Positions 53,160 through 61,964 of a stretch of DNA of 64,000 nt are shown here, piece after piece (the first letter of the stretch is position 1; the number at the start of each line of letters is the position of its first letter). The position numbers were made by a program, and so were the translations under genes. The notes beneath the pieces are model-generated. The model did no database searches and was not told the DNA's origin. It was given only the letters and a program-made list of their open reading frames with translations. The stretch is from Desulfobaculum sp044987625 (GTDB taxonomy: Bacteria > Desulfobacterota > Desulfovibrionia > Desulfovibrionales > Desulfovibrionaceae): positions 744,001 to 808,000 of the forward strand of contig NZ_JBJDSB010000002.1 in assembly GCF_044987625.1 (NCBI RefSeq). The letters run 5' to 3'.

Positions 53160-54758
53160 ATGAAAGGGAGCCTGCGTTACCGCATCATTCTCGCCCTGCT
53201 CGTGGGCGTGCTCGGACTCGTCTATGTGCTGCCCTCGTTTATCGCGCAAGATTCGCCCCTGAGGGGCGCGCTGCCCGACGACGAGATCAGCCTGGGCCTC
53301 GACCTCAAGGGCGGTGTTCACCTGACCCTGGGTGTCGATATCCCTGAGGCTATCGAGTACAACCTCAATCAGATGGGGCAGGATATTCGCACCACGGCAC
53401 GTGACGAGGGCATCGCCGTCCTCAAGCCCAGTGTGCGAGGCAAGGACAAGCTGAACTTTACGCTGCTCAAAAGCGACCAGCGTGCCAAGCTTGATGGCCT
53501 TCTGAATAAGCACTTCAACATGCTGAAGGTCAAAGCCCGCGAGAACATTAGCGACGGGAAGGTCCGCTACACCCTGGTGATGACCCCCGAATACAAGCGC
53601 GAAGTCTCCAAGCTCACCGTCGATCAGGTGCTCAAGACCATCCGTACCCGTATCGACCAGTTCGGTGTGGCAGAGCCGGACATCCGCCGTCAGCAGGGCG
53701 GCCGTATTCAGGTTCAGCTGCCCGGCCTCGACGACCCGCAGCGCGCCATCAGCGTCATCGGCCGTACCGCCCGTCTTGAATTCAAGATCGTGGACGACGC
53801 CGCAGACCTGACCAAGGCAAAGCAGGGCATTCTGGCTCCGGGACGCGAACTGTCCACCCTGAAGCATTACCGTATGGACGGGACCTACTCCACCGAGCCC
53901 ATCGTTCTGCATAAGGATACCGTGCTGTCCGGCGAGTACATCACCGATGCACACGTCAGCTACGACAACTTCGGACAGCCCATGATCAGCATGAACTTCA
54001 ACTCCCGCGGCGCGCGCATCTTCTCGCGTGTGACCGGTGAAAACATCGGCAAGCGTCTGGCCATTGTGCTGGACGGCGAGGTGTACTCCGCCCCGTCCAT
54101 CAAGGACAAGATTCCCGGCGGCCGCGCCTCCATTACCGGTTCCTTCAGCGATAGCGAGGCCGCTGACCTTGCTCTGGTGCTGCGTTCCGGTTCGCTGCCC
54201 GCTTCCGTTCACGTCATGGAAGAACGCACCGTTGGCCCGTCCCTCGGACAGGAGTCCATCGACAAGGGCGTTACTGCCGCACTGGCCGGTTTCGTTGTGG
54301 TTCTGCTCTTCATGGCTGTGTACTACGGTTTTGGCGGCCTTGTTGCCGACACCGCTCTGGTCATGAACATCGTGCTCATTATGGCCGGTCTTGCCGGCTT
54401 TGGCGCGACGCTGACGCTGCCCGGTATTGCGGGCATCATTCTGACAATCGGTATGGCCGTGGACGCCAACGTCATCATCTTTGAGCGCATCCGCGAAGAA
54501 CTCCGCAGAGGACTCACCGCGCGTGCCGCCATTGAAGAGGGCTACGCCAAGGCGACCCTGACCATCCTTGACGCCAACGTGACCACCGTGCTGGCCGCCA
54601 TCATCCTGTACCAGTTCGGTACCGGACCCATCCGCGGCTTCGCCGTCACGCTGACCCTGGGTATCCTGGCCTCCATGTTCACGGCCATCTTCGTGACCCG
54701 CATTCTCTTTGATATGTGGGCCGCCAAGGCCAAAACCGGTGCCAGACTGAGCATCTAG
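53160..54758 (+). CDS. secD: Protein translocase subunit SecD
   Basis: RND-type membrane protein that uses the proton gradient to finish export of proteins across the inner membrane. The 532-residue chain has an N-terminal helix (9-28), the conserved periplasmic start LGLDLKGGVHLTL, the P1 region with TRIDQFGVAEPDI, and the membrane domain with five further helices (GMAVDANVIIFERIREEL in TM4). GAGGAG precedes the ATG at 53160. secF follows 12 bases later. Confidence 0.96.
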   Translation: MKGSLRYRIILALLVGVLGLVYVLPSFIAQDSPLRGALPDDEISLGLDLKGGVHLTLGVDIPEAIEYNLNQMGQDIRTTARDEGIAVLKPSVRGKDKLNFTLLKSDQRAKLDGLLNKHFNMLKVKARENISDGKVRYTLVMTPEYKREVSKLTVDQVLKTIRTRIDQFGVAEPDIRRQQGGRIQVQLPGLDDPQRAISVIGRTARLEFKIVDDAADLTKAKQGILAPGRELSTLKHYRMDGTYSTEPIVLHKDTVLSGEYITDAHVSYDNFGQPMISMNFNSRGARIFSRVTGENIGKRLAIVLDGEVYSAPSIKDKIPGGRASITGSFSDSEAADLALVLRSGSLPASVHVMEERTVGPSLGQESIDKGVTAALAGFVVVLLFMAVYYGFGGLVADTALVMNIVLIMAGLAGFGATLTLPGIAGIILTIGMAVDANVIIFERIREELRRGLTARAAIEEGYAKATLTILDANVTTVLAAIILYQFGTGPIRGFAVTLTLGILASMFTAIFVTRILFDMWAAKAKTGARLSI

Positions 54759-54770
54759 GGGAGTACACAG

Positions 54771-55835
54771 ATGGGACTGCAACTCATCAAGCCCGATACA
54801 CATATCGATTTCGTTGGCTTCCGTAAGATTGCCTTCGTCATCTCCGCCCTTCTGATTCTGCTTGGCATCGGCTCCCTGCTGATGCACGGCGGACCCCGCT
54901 ACGGCATCGACTTCGCCGGTGGTATCACCGTGCAGGTGAAGTTCGACGAAGGCATCGAGATCGGCAACCTCAAGGACGCCCTCGCCACCACGGACATGAA
55001 AGATATGACCGTGCAGAGCTTCGGCATGGAGCAGGATAACGAGTACCTCATCCGCATCTCCGCCATGGACGTTACCTCCGATCAGGTGCGTACCGCCGTG
55101 GAAAGCGCCCTCACCAACCACATGGACGCCGGATACACCGTTCAGCGTCAGGAAATGGTTGGCCCGAAAGTTGGCGCGGACCTGCGTGAAAAGGCCCTTG
55201 AAGCCATGTTCTACGCCGTGCTGCTCATCGCTATCTATATCTCCGGCCGCTTCGAGGCGCGCTGGATGACAGCAGGCATCATGGCCGCGGCGCTGTCGGG
55301 TGGAATTTATCTGCTCGGCCTCGTCAACCTGCCCATGAGTATGCTCATCCTCGCCGCGATGCTCATCACCGTGGGGCTGTGCTGGTATCTGAAATTGAAC
55401 TACGCCCTCGGCGCGGTTGTGGCGCTCATTCATGACGTCATCATCACCGTGGGCGTCTTCTCAATGATGGATAAGGAATTCGACCTCACCATTGTGGCCG
55501 CACTCCTGACCATCATCGGTTACTCGCTCAATGACACCATCATCGTCTTCGACCGTATCCGCGAAAACCTTCGCAATAAGGTCGGCGAGAACCTCGGCGA
55601 AACCATTAATGCCTCCGTCAACCAAACCCTGTCTCGGACACTGCTGACCTCCGGCACCACGCTGCTGGTCGTCTTCTGCCTGTTCGTGCTGGGCGGCGGC
55701 GTCATTCACGACTTCGCCTTTGCCCTGCTCATCGGCGTGGGCATCGGTACCTACTCCTCCGTGTTCGTCGCCAGCCCCATTCTCATGGGATTCGGCCCGA
55801 GCCTGGAGCCCGACTCCGAAGAAGCCGCCGCCTAA
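54771..55835 (+). CDS. secF: Protein translocase subunit SecF
   Basis: Partner of SecD. The 354-residue protein has the N-terminal helix, the GIDFAGGITVQV motif, and six membrane segments with SLNDTIIVFDRIRENLR and SRTLLTSGTTLLVV. The complex works with YajC encoded just upstream. It ends at a strong terminator, after which the repeat-rich convergent gap begins. Confidence 0.96.
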   Translation: MGLQLIKPDTHIDFVGFRKIAFVISALLILLGIGSLLMHGGPRYGIDFAGGITVQVKFDEGIEIGNLKDALATTDMKDMTVQSFGMEQDNEYLIRISAMDVTSDQVRTAVESALTNHMDAGYTVQRQEMVGPKVGADLREKALEAMFYAVLLIAIYISGRFEARWMTAGIMAAALSGGIYLLGLVNLPMSMLILAAMLITVGLCWYLKLNYALGAVVALIHDVIITVGVFSMMDKEFDLTIVAALLTIIGYSLNDTIIVFDRIRENLRNKVGENLGETINASVNQTLSRTLLTSGTTLLVVFCLFVLGGGVIHDFAFALLIGVGIGTYSSVFVASPILMGFGPSLEPDSEEAAA

Positions 55836-55859
55836 AGCGTGCAGCCATACTCGGTTTGC

Positions 55860-55892
55860 AGCCCCGGTTCCAACAGGAACCGGGGCTTTTTT
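55860..55892 (+). terminator. Terminator of yajC-secDF
   Basis: Perfect 12-bp arms (55860-55871, 55876-55887) with a 4-base loop and a T run. Confidence 0.95.
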
Positions 55893-55905
55893 ATGCCTTC
55901 GGCGA

Positions 55906-55969
55906 CTTAAGGAAATAATTTCCTTAAGAATCCTTAGGATTTTCAGGGGCGGAAGCCGCCCCTGAAAAT
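55906..55969 (+). repeat. Bipartite hairpin repeat element, copy 2
   Basis: Stem 1 has arms 55906-55915/55919-55928; stem 2 has arms 55939-55952/55956-55969 with loop AAG. Layout and flanks match the element at 2873-2934, with substitutions that keep every pair in both stems. It lies 14 bases after the secF terminator. The stretch to 56107 has no gene. Confidence 0.85.
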
Positions 55970-56107
55970 AGGGGGGTAACCCCAACCGCCATAGCCTGTT
56001 ACCTATGTTCCCGGACAGAAGTCTTACCCATGTTCCGGGGTGTACACAGGGATTCTGACCGCTTCATCTGTGGCACCAACCCCACCCAAAAAAACAGCCT
56101 TCCCCCA

Positions 56108-56620
56108 CCGCGAAAGCCTCTCAGGGGTGCCGCCGTCATCCATCCATAAACACCCGTCATGACCGCACTCGGGATTGTTAAGGGGCCGCGCCCCTTAACC
56201 CTGCGGAGCAAAAAGAGTTTCGCACTCCCACCACGGACACTCTACGGCTCACACCAGCCCATCGGCCTTGCCCCCAACCTCTGCCAACCTCCCCACCTTC
56301 TCCCGCCGCGAAAGCCCCTCAGGGGTGCCGCCGTCATTCATCCATGAGTACCCGTTATGACCGCACTCGGGATCGTTAAGGGGCCGCGCCCCTTAACCCT
56401 GCGGAGCAAAGAGAGTTTCATTTTGCCACCACGTACTCTCTACGGCTCCACCTCTACTCACACCAGCCCATCGGCCTTGCCCCCAACCTCTGCCAACCTC
56501 CCCACCTTCTCCCGCCGCGAAAGCCCCTCAGGGGTGCCGCCGTCATTCATCCATGAGCACCCGTCATGACCGCACTCGGGATCGTTAAGGGGCCGCGCCC
56601 CTTAACCCTGCGGAGCAAAA
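56108..56620. repeat. Tandem array, three units of about 200 bp
   Basis: Units begin at 56108, 56306 and 56515 (spacing 198 and 209); the third is cut short near 56620. Each holds CCCCTCAGGGG-like sequence and a perfect stem-loop GTTAAGGGGC-CGC-GCCCCTTAAC at 56177-56199, 56375-56397 and 56584-56606. On the minus strand the stems carry the same TCCG...GG and ATCC flanks as the elements at 2.9 kb. Unit 2 has a short insertion (about 56449-56459) relative to unit 1. Confidence 0.9.
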
Positions 56621-56673
56621 AGAGGCGTGGGTTTTGGTGCGAATTGGCGCAGGAGGGGGGCGCAGGCTGGGGC

Positions 56674-56718
56674 AAAAAGTGAGGCCACACGAGCCGTCTG
56701 GTGGCTGGGTGTGGCCTC
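56674..56718 (-). terminator. Terminator of the 121-residue gene
   Basis: Perfect 10-bp arms (56681-56690, 56709-56718). On the minus strand it is followed after a few bases by five T residues. Confidence 0.75.
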
Positions 56719-56746
56719 GCCGTAGGGGGGGGTGGGGAGGAAAGAT

Positions 56747-57112
56747 TTAGTTGACGAACATGGGGTAGTCCGTGGAGCGCAAACACTCGATGGCGTCGCT
56801 GTGCCAATTATCGCGCGGGGCGTGTTTGCCGTAGTGCTTACCGGGCTGGCCTGTGGATTCACTGACGACGATGGAGGAGAGATTGGGCCAGTCGTTGACG
56901 GCGCACCATTTTTCTATGCAGGCGAGGGGACCGGTGAGTGTAGAGGCCTGCCGCGGGTCGCGGTCCAGCATTTCGCAGAGTTCGCGGTAGGTGAGCAGCC
57001 GTTGCGGCGCGTCCTCCTTGCGGACGAGGGGCGTTCTGACGCGCCGCTGATGGTAAAGCAACTTGTTGACGACCTTGATTGAGAACGGGGTGAGGGGGGT
57101 GTTGTCAAACAT
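56747..57112 (-). CDS. Hypothetical protein of 121 residues
   Basis: Unassigned basic protein. A segment TYRELCEMLDRDPRQAS looks like a winged-helix or HTH element. The following CIEKWCAVNDWPNLSSIVVS and STGQPGKHYGK recall a family of small uncharacterised proteins, often phage- or restriction-linked, with a 'TGxPG' motif; this is from memory and not checked. A strong AAAGGAGG sets the start at 57112 although the frame opens earlier. It is monocistronic and borders the tandem repeats. Confidence 0.7.
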   Translation of the reverse strand: MFDNTPLTPFSIKVVNKLLYHQRRVRTPLVRKEDAPQRLLTYRELCEMLDRDPRQASTLTGPLACIEKWCAVNDWPNLSSIVVSESTGQPGKHYGKHAPRDNWHSDAIECLRSTDYPMFVN

Positions 57113-57344
57113 GGTGCCTCCTTTTGAGGTGCTTTTCCATGTAATACAAAACGCTGTGAGAAAACTCAACTCCGTGCTACTATAATGGGTTTTTGTCCGT
57201 AGTGCATGGCATGCAATGCTTTTTGCATTTGCCGAGAAATGCAGAAACTTGCACATGGCGCAATGAGGCTGGTGGACGGGGCCTTTTGCGGGGGGAGGAA
57301 AAAGGAACTTTTTGAAAAAAAGATGGATGGCGGCTCTGACGCTG

Positions 57345-57387
57345 AAAAGACGCCGCCCCGGAGCGCGGGTGGCGTTCCGGGGCGGCG
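57345..57387 (-). terminator. Terminator of the chemotaxis receptor gene
   Basis: Perfect 12-bp arms (57351-57362, 57376-57387) followed on the minus strand by TCTTTT. Confidence 0.85.
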
Positions 57388-57412
57388 GTGTGGTTGGTGT
57401 GTGCTGGCGGTG

Positions 57413-59830
57413 CTACTTGGCGGAGAGCTCTTCCAGTTCGCTGGCGAGGCGGGCGAGTTGGGTGACGGCGTCGCCTGCGTCGTTCATGCGACCGGACACG
57501 CCGTTGGCCATTTGGGCCACTTCGTCCACGGCGGCGTTGATGTGCTCGCTGGTCATGGACTGTTCTTCGGCTGCGGCGGCGATGTTCTCCACCTGATTGG
57601 AGGACGCGTTGACGAGGCTGACGATGGTTTCGAGTGCCTCGCCGGACTTGGTGGCCAGAGTGCTGGCTTCGTCCACCATTTGGTTGGTGCGGTCCACGGC
57701 GTCGATGGAGGATTGTGCGCCTTGCTGAATGGACACGATGGCCTTTTCGACTTCGTTGGTGGCTTGCATGGTCTTTTCGGCCAGCTTGCGAACCTCGTCG
57801 GCAACGACGGCAAAGCCGCGCCCGGCGTCGCCTGCGCGTGCGGCCTCGATGGCGGCGTTGAGGGCGAGAAGGTTGGTCTGGTCGGCGATATCCGTAATAA
57901 CGCTGAGAACCTGTCCAATCTCCTGCGCCTGCGAACCGAGGCCGTGCATGGTCTCTCGCATGGTGCGGGCGTGCTCGCTGACGCGGAGTATGGACTCCAC
58001 GGCCTGCTTGACGACGCCTGCGCCGTTGTCGGCTTCGCTGCGTGCGGCGCCGGTCTGCTCGGCGGCTTCGGTGGCGCTGCGCGCAACCTGTTGCACGGCG
58101 GCGTTCATCTGATCCATGGCGGAAACTGTTTCCTGAATGCGTCCCTGCTGAGTGGCCAGGGCGTCCTGCACGCCGCTGAACTCATGGGTGAGCCCTTCGG
58201 TGGTGCTGGTGAGGCGCTGTGCGGCGTCGTGCGTGGCGTCGTTGACCTTGGCGATGCGCTCCAGCTTGTCCTGAATCTCCTGCTCGGACTGCACAAGGTC
58301 GGTGACGACGCGGGCGACTTCCACATAGCCGATGACGGCGCCGTGCCCGTCGTGCAGGGCGGAGGCGGAGGGCTTGATGTAGATGCTGGTGCCTCCGTGC
58401 TTCAGCTCGATGATGTCGGCTTCGGCCTGTCCGCCAAGGCGCTTGACCATATCAATGGGACAGCCCGGCGTGCCGCAGACGGTTGTGTCGAGCTGTTCGT
58501 GGCACTTGCACTGGTGCAACTGGTCCTGCGTGATGCCAAGCAGGTCGAGGGTCGCCTTGTTGGCCATCTTAAGGTTGTAGTCGTTGTCTACAACGAAGAT
58601 GGGGTCGGGCACGGTGTTCAGCACGTTCACATAGCCGCGCATCTCGTCCAGCATGGTCGAGAGCTTGTGAGTGAGGGTGTTGAACGTGCGGGCCAGCTCG
58701 CCAATTTCGTCACGCTGGGTGTTCTTCAGTTGTTCGGAGAGGTCGGCGCGGTCTTCGGCGATGTCTTCAATCTTTTGGGTGATGCTGCGGATGGGCGCGC
58801 TGACGAACTTGCGCAGCACGATGAGCAGAACAATGACGGGACACAGGGCCATTCCGGCCAGCATCAAGATGAGAGTGGTGTCCGCACGGGCGGCCATGGC
58901 GGCGATGTTCTTGAGGTCCACCACGCTGACGATAACGCCAATCTGGTTGCCGTTGTAGTCGCGCACGGGGGCCGCGCCGAGGGCAAGCTCGGGCTGCATC
59001 TGGAGGGTGTAGCCGTCGCGGCCGTCGTCCAGCAGTTGACGGGTGAGATGCGTCAGGGAGCTGGTGTTGCGCGGCGCTGTGGCGCGCACGTAGGCGCCAT
59101 CCAGAACCGGGTACTTGGAGGAATCCTGAAGGGATTTGGTGATGCTGAGCTTGTCGGCGTTCATGTACAGGACAAGGTCGTTGGACTCGTCGCGAACGTC
59201 GTTAAGGATGGGGGCGAAGCTCTCCAGCACTTCAACGGAGCCGAGCTGGTGGCCGTCGGCGGCGGTGATGGGCACCACACCGCGGATGGCAAAGCCGCCC
59301 CGGCCAAGCTCAATGCCGCTGACGGATTGGCCTGTGCGGTTTACGTCCAGCACAGTTTGGCGGAAGGAGGAGATATCGTCGGAAATATCCACCCAGTGGC
59401 CATTGCGTTTGGTTTGTTTGTCGCGCCACATGCGCACAAGGCTTCTGCCGTTGGGCAGGTGAAAATGCAGGCGCAGACGGCTGCCTGCGGTGGCCTTGTA
59501 GCTGTCCAGCATGGGGGCCAGCTCGGAACGCAACAATTCGCGGGCGGTTTGGGCCTGCGGGGAGCGGGCGTCGTCTATGTCGCCGGAGGAGGCGATTTCA
59601 TACGCCTCGCGCACCTTGGGCAGGCGGGCAAAGACGGAGGCAAGCTCCTTGGCGCGGCGCGAGGCTTTGTCGATGTCCTCGGAAATGCGCGTGTACTGGT
59701 GATCCATCGTGGAGGCGACGTAGTGGTCCCTCAGCTCGTTGAACGAGGAGAAGATGGTGATGTAACTGGCAAGCCCGAGCGCCAGCACCACGATGACCTG
59801 CGGGATGGAGAGTTTCCAGAGAAGTTTCAT
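57413..59830 (-). CDS. Methyl-accepting chemotaxis protein with periplasmic sensor and PAS domain
   Basis: 805-residue transmembrane receptor that signals to CheA/CheW. TM1 is near residues 8-28. A long periplasmic sensor (30-320, double-Cache-like, with SRLRLHFHLPNGRSLVRMWRD) follows, then TM2 (about 322-342), HAMP, and a cytoplasmic PAS domain (TVPDPIFVVDNDYNLKMANKATLDLLG) with a cysteine set CKC...CGTPGC. The signalling domain has the hairpin VADEVRKLAEKTMQATNEVE region and NLLALNAAIEAARAGDAGRG. It ends ELEELSAK without a CheR-docking pentapeptide. The ligand is unknown; the sequence resembles sensors of small organic acids. Confidence 0.93.
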   Translation of the reverse strand: MKLLWKLSIPQVIVVLALGLASYITIFSSFNELRDHYVASTMDHQYTRISEDIDKASRRAKELASVFARLPKVREAYEIASSGDIDDARSPQAQTARELLRSELAPMLDSYKATAGSRLRLHFHLPNGRSLVRMWRDKQTKRNGHWVDISDDISSFRQTVLDVNRTGQSVSGIELGRGGFAIRGVVPITAADGHQLGSVEVLESFAPILNDVRDESNDLVLYMNADKLSITKSLQDSSKYPVLDGAYVRATAPRNTSSLTHLTRQLLDDGRDGYTLQMQPELALGAAPVRDYNGNQIGVIVSVVDLKNIAAMAARADTTLILMLAGMALCPVIVLLIVLRKFVSAPIRSITQKIEDIAEDRADLSEQLKNTQRDEIGELARTFNTLTHKLSTMLDEMRGYVNVLNTVPDPIFVVDNDYNLKMANKATLDLLGITQDQLHQCKCHEQLDTTVCGTPGCPIDMVKRLGGQAEADIIELKHGGTSIYIKPSASALHDGHGAVIGYVEVARVVTDLVQSEQEIQDKLERIAKVNDATHDAAQRLTSTTEGLTHEFSGVQDALATQQGRIQETVSAMDQMNAAVQQVARSATEAAEQTGAARSEADNGAGVVKQAVESILRVSEHARTMRETMHGLGSQAQEIGQVLSVITDIADQTNLLALNAAIEAARAGDAGRGFAVVADEVRKLAEKTMQATNEVEKAIVSIQQGAQSSIDAVDRTNQMVDEASTLATKSGEALETIVSLVNASSNQVENIAAAAEEQSMTSEHINAAVDEVAQMANGVSGRMNDAGDAVTQLARLASELEELSAK

Positions 59831-60454
59831 ACTGTTGTCCGTACGGTTTTAAAGTTCCTTAAGCATCCGGTTGTGCATCGCGGCCGCTACGCGGAATGCG
59901 CGGCGGGGCGTCGATGTCGCGCAGCTCGTCCGGCGTTGCCGGGGCTGCGCTTTTATCCCCTGTGCTCCCTCATAATTTGCCAACCCTCGCAAAGTCGGCT
60001 GGTGTGACGATGTCTTTTCGGAACCCTTCCCAGGTTCCTTAAACTTATCATGTGTACTTTTGGCGGACGGGCGGAACAAGGAATCTCTCCGACTCGTGCC
60101 AATATTCACAATCTGGACCTGCCAGATTGGCGGGCCTGTGCATCGTCGCGTGTGGTGGCGTGCGTGAAGACGAAGGGGGAGGCAAGTTGAGAACGGTGCC
60201 CGTGTGGCAGAGGCGTGAAGGCAAGGCGTGCGCTGTGCTGATACGCGGAAGAAGTATAGTTCCGGGTGGATGAAAGGGCAAGACCTGTGGGGGCGCGGAC
60301 ATGGCCGGGGAGGCGGAAGAGGGGCGGTGGAGCGTGAAAGGGAGCGAGCGGGGTGCTGGGCAGGGGCAAAGACCACGTGGAGAATCCGCTCACGCACGGG
60401 GGAGGCGCGCCGCGTGTGGGCGATGCGCGGCGCCGGGTTGGGTGGCAGAAGGCG
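59831..60454. other. Gap upstream of the chemotaxis receptor gene
   Basis: About 620 bases with no gene I can support. The part near 60050-60110 is AT-richer; from 60170 to 60450 the plus strand is G-rich. A short minus-strand open stretch (59870-59970) could be a gene remnant but has no start. A TGGCACG sequence on the minus strand near 60090 lacks a matching -12. Confidence 0.5.
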
Positions 60455-60724
60455 CTAGCCGTGCCGAAACAAATGCACAATGCCCTCAGCAATGGCGATG
60501 CAGAGACCAACCCCGGCCATGGTGATGGCGTCCTGTGATTCTCCTGCCTTGAGGGCGAAAAGCGCCGCCCCCATGATGACGAGAAAGACGCCGAGGGCGC
60601 GTAGCGGTCTATCCAATCCGTATGAGGAAACCGTCGGCGGAATAATGGCAACCCCGCACGAGGGGCAATACCGAGTTTCGGTTGTGATGTCGTGATGGCA
60701 ATGGGGGCACTTGGTCTTTCCCAT
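60455..60724 (-). CDS. Small zinc-ribbon membrane protein
   Basis: 89-residue protein with an N-terminal zinc ribbon (Cys6, Cys9, Cys20, Cys23) followed by two hydrophobic segments (about 42-60 and 66-84). The function is unknown; such proteins are often membrane-associated regulators or assembly factors. A GGGAGG site lies just upstream of the ATG. It stands alone. Confidence 0.8.
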   Translation of the reverse strand: MGKTKCPHCHHDITTETRYCPSCGVAIIPPTVSSYGLDRPLRALGVFLVIMGAALFALKAGESQDAITMAGVGLCIAIAEGIVHLFRHG

Positions 60725-61338
60725 AATAACCTCCCGAAGTCTCGCAAGCGGCCGCGTGGACGGCGTGCGTCAGTCCGTGGTGAACGTCTGGTGCTGGTCG
60801 CGTTGTGATAAAGCGCGGGCTTGGCCGGTGTCTGCGGCGTGTGGCCTGCGCTGGGTAAGCTCTCTGGATATGTGGTACCAAGGTTGGGCAAAAGGGGCAA
60901 GAGGGTAAAGAAAGACGCCCCGTTACGTGTAACGGGGCGTCTTGTGGCGGCGTGGCCAGCGGCTGGTCGTGTGGTGGACCGAATGTGTGGTGTGCCGTTG
61001 GCCGATTGGTGCTTTTCCCGTCCTCTACCGCCGAAAATTGGCCTTCACGGTATGTTGCGCGAGGCAATGTGCCGCATGTTCATTTTGAGGCATCCGGACC
61101 TGCGGGGCTGCGCGCTGCGTCCATCAGCCGCAGGGGCATACGCCTGCATGATGCTGAAAGCACAGGCAAAAGGGAACATCCGCTTGCCGATATCCCTAAC
61201 AGGATGCCCCACACCACGCAACCCGCAACACGCGGGTATTGTGGAAAAAACCGCCACAAGCGAAAGGGCGGCCGGATGAATTCGGCCGCCCTTCGCAAGA
61301 GGATGCTTGATGCTTCGGTTTCTTTTTCTACACCATTT

Positions 61339-61467
61339 AGGAGGAGGTTATATGTCTTCGATACGGTTGGAGGAAAGGGTCTGACCTCGCCCGCATCGTC
61401 GAAAAGGGAAGTTGTGAGAGAGCTTGATGGTTGCAGAAGGCTTCCCGTGCCTTCTGTCTTTCTTCTT
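61339..61467 (+). ncRNA. Possible small transcription unit: mini-ORF plus terminator-like hairpin
   Basis: AGGAGGAGG (61339-61347) precedes an ATG at 61352 and a 10-codon frame MSSIRLEERV ending at 61384. About 50 bases later CAGAAGGC/GCCTTCTG arms (61434-61441, 61449-61456) are followed by TCTTTCTTCTT. It could be a leader-peptide or small-RNA unit. No clear promoter is seen; it may also be a gene remnant. Confidence 0.35.
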
Positions 61468-61900
61468 ATCAAGTGGCGTGCCAAACATGAAAATTGTAGA
61501 AAATCAGTATGTTGTGAGTGCGCGGGCTGTTTGGACCGCTGTGCAGAGTGCAATGGCTCGCACAGAAAAAGTGCAATGTGTGCAGGGCGTTGCACAGGGT
61601 GTTGTGCAGGGGCGGGACGAGATGAGAGTGTAACCTGTTGAAGATTTAGGACGTGTGGAGGGATGCGGACATGGAAGGGCCGGAAAAAAGGAGAACCCAG
61701 TGTTCCCGTTCCATAAATGCGGTCCTGCTGGTTCCGGTTTGAATTTGGGCTTGGGTAGAAAAAAGAGTGTGATATTCCAGCATGTTAAGCAGGGCATCAG
61801 GTAGAAAAGGGGTAGGAAATGGGTAAAAGCGGAACTCCGAATTCCTCTTTTATAACGAAGGAAGAAGCGTAAAATACTGTTTTTATTGATGAAATAGAAT

Positions 61901-61915
61901 TGGCACAAAGCGTGC
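61901..61915 (+). promoter_or_regulatory. Candidate sigma-54 promoter
   Basis: TGGCAC at -24 and GTGC at -12 with the invariant GG and GC at the canonical distance of ten bases. Only one of the two T residues before GC is missing. It would start transcription near 61926, 40 bases before the YitT-type gene. Confidence 0.5.
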
Positions 61916-61964
61916 TCATTGCGTGACGCCTCGCCCGGACAGCGCATCCTGGCGGGAGTTTTTT

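Larger units (their letters stand above)
60725..61964. other. Long region without an assignable protein gene
   Basis: About 1240 bases. It contains a perfect 15-bp inverted repeat at 60913-60944 (minus-side T-rich tail, possible terminator), an 11-bp inverted repeat at 61264-61293, a mini-ORF with a strong ribosome-binding site at 61352-61384, a hairpin with T-rich tail at 61434-61467, and the sigma-54-like promoter at 61901. A 229-codon plus-strand frame (60952-61641) does not look coding. Base composition becomes AT-richer after 61640. Confidence 0.55.

Noticed and set aside
56159..56569. Two short plus-strand ORFs beginning MTALGIVKGPRPLTLRS inside the tandem repeat
   Set aside because: They are alike only because the DNA is repeated. 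The frame is lost after the small insertion in unit 2, and the start has no ribosome-binding site.
56108..56620. CRISPR array
   Set aside because: Units are about 200 bp with nearly identical spacers, only three in number, and no cas gene is nearby.
59870..59970. Possible gene remnant on the minus strand upstream of the chemotaxis receptor
   Set aside because: About 30 codons with reasonable composition but no start codon or ribosome-binding site, and no recognised product.
57206..60007. Plus-strand open frame of 933 codons opposite the chemotaxis receptor
   Set aside because: It mirrors the minus-strand receptor gene over almost its whole length, has no ribosome-binding site and gives a low-complexity Gly/Val/His-rich product. 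It results from the GC-rich codon use of the real gene.
60952..61641. Plus-strand 229-codon ORF ending in a cysteine-rich stretch
   Set aside because: No ribosome-binding site, two perfect hairpins inside or next to it, irregular codon use and no domain; the cysteines come from repeated TGTGC-like DNA.
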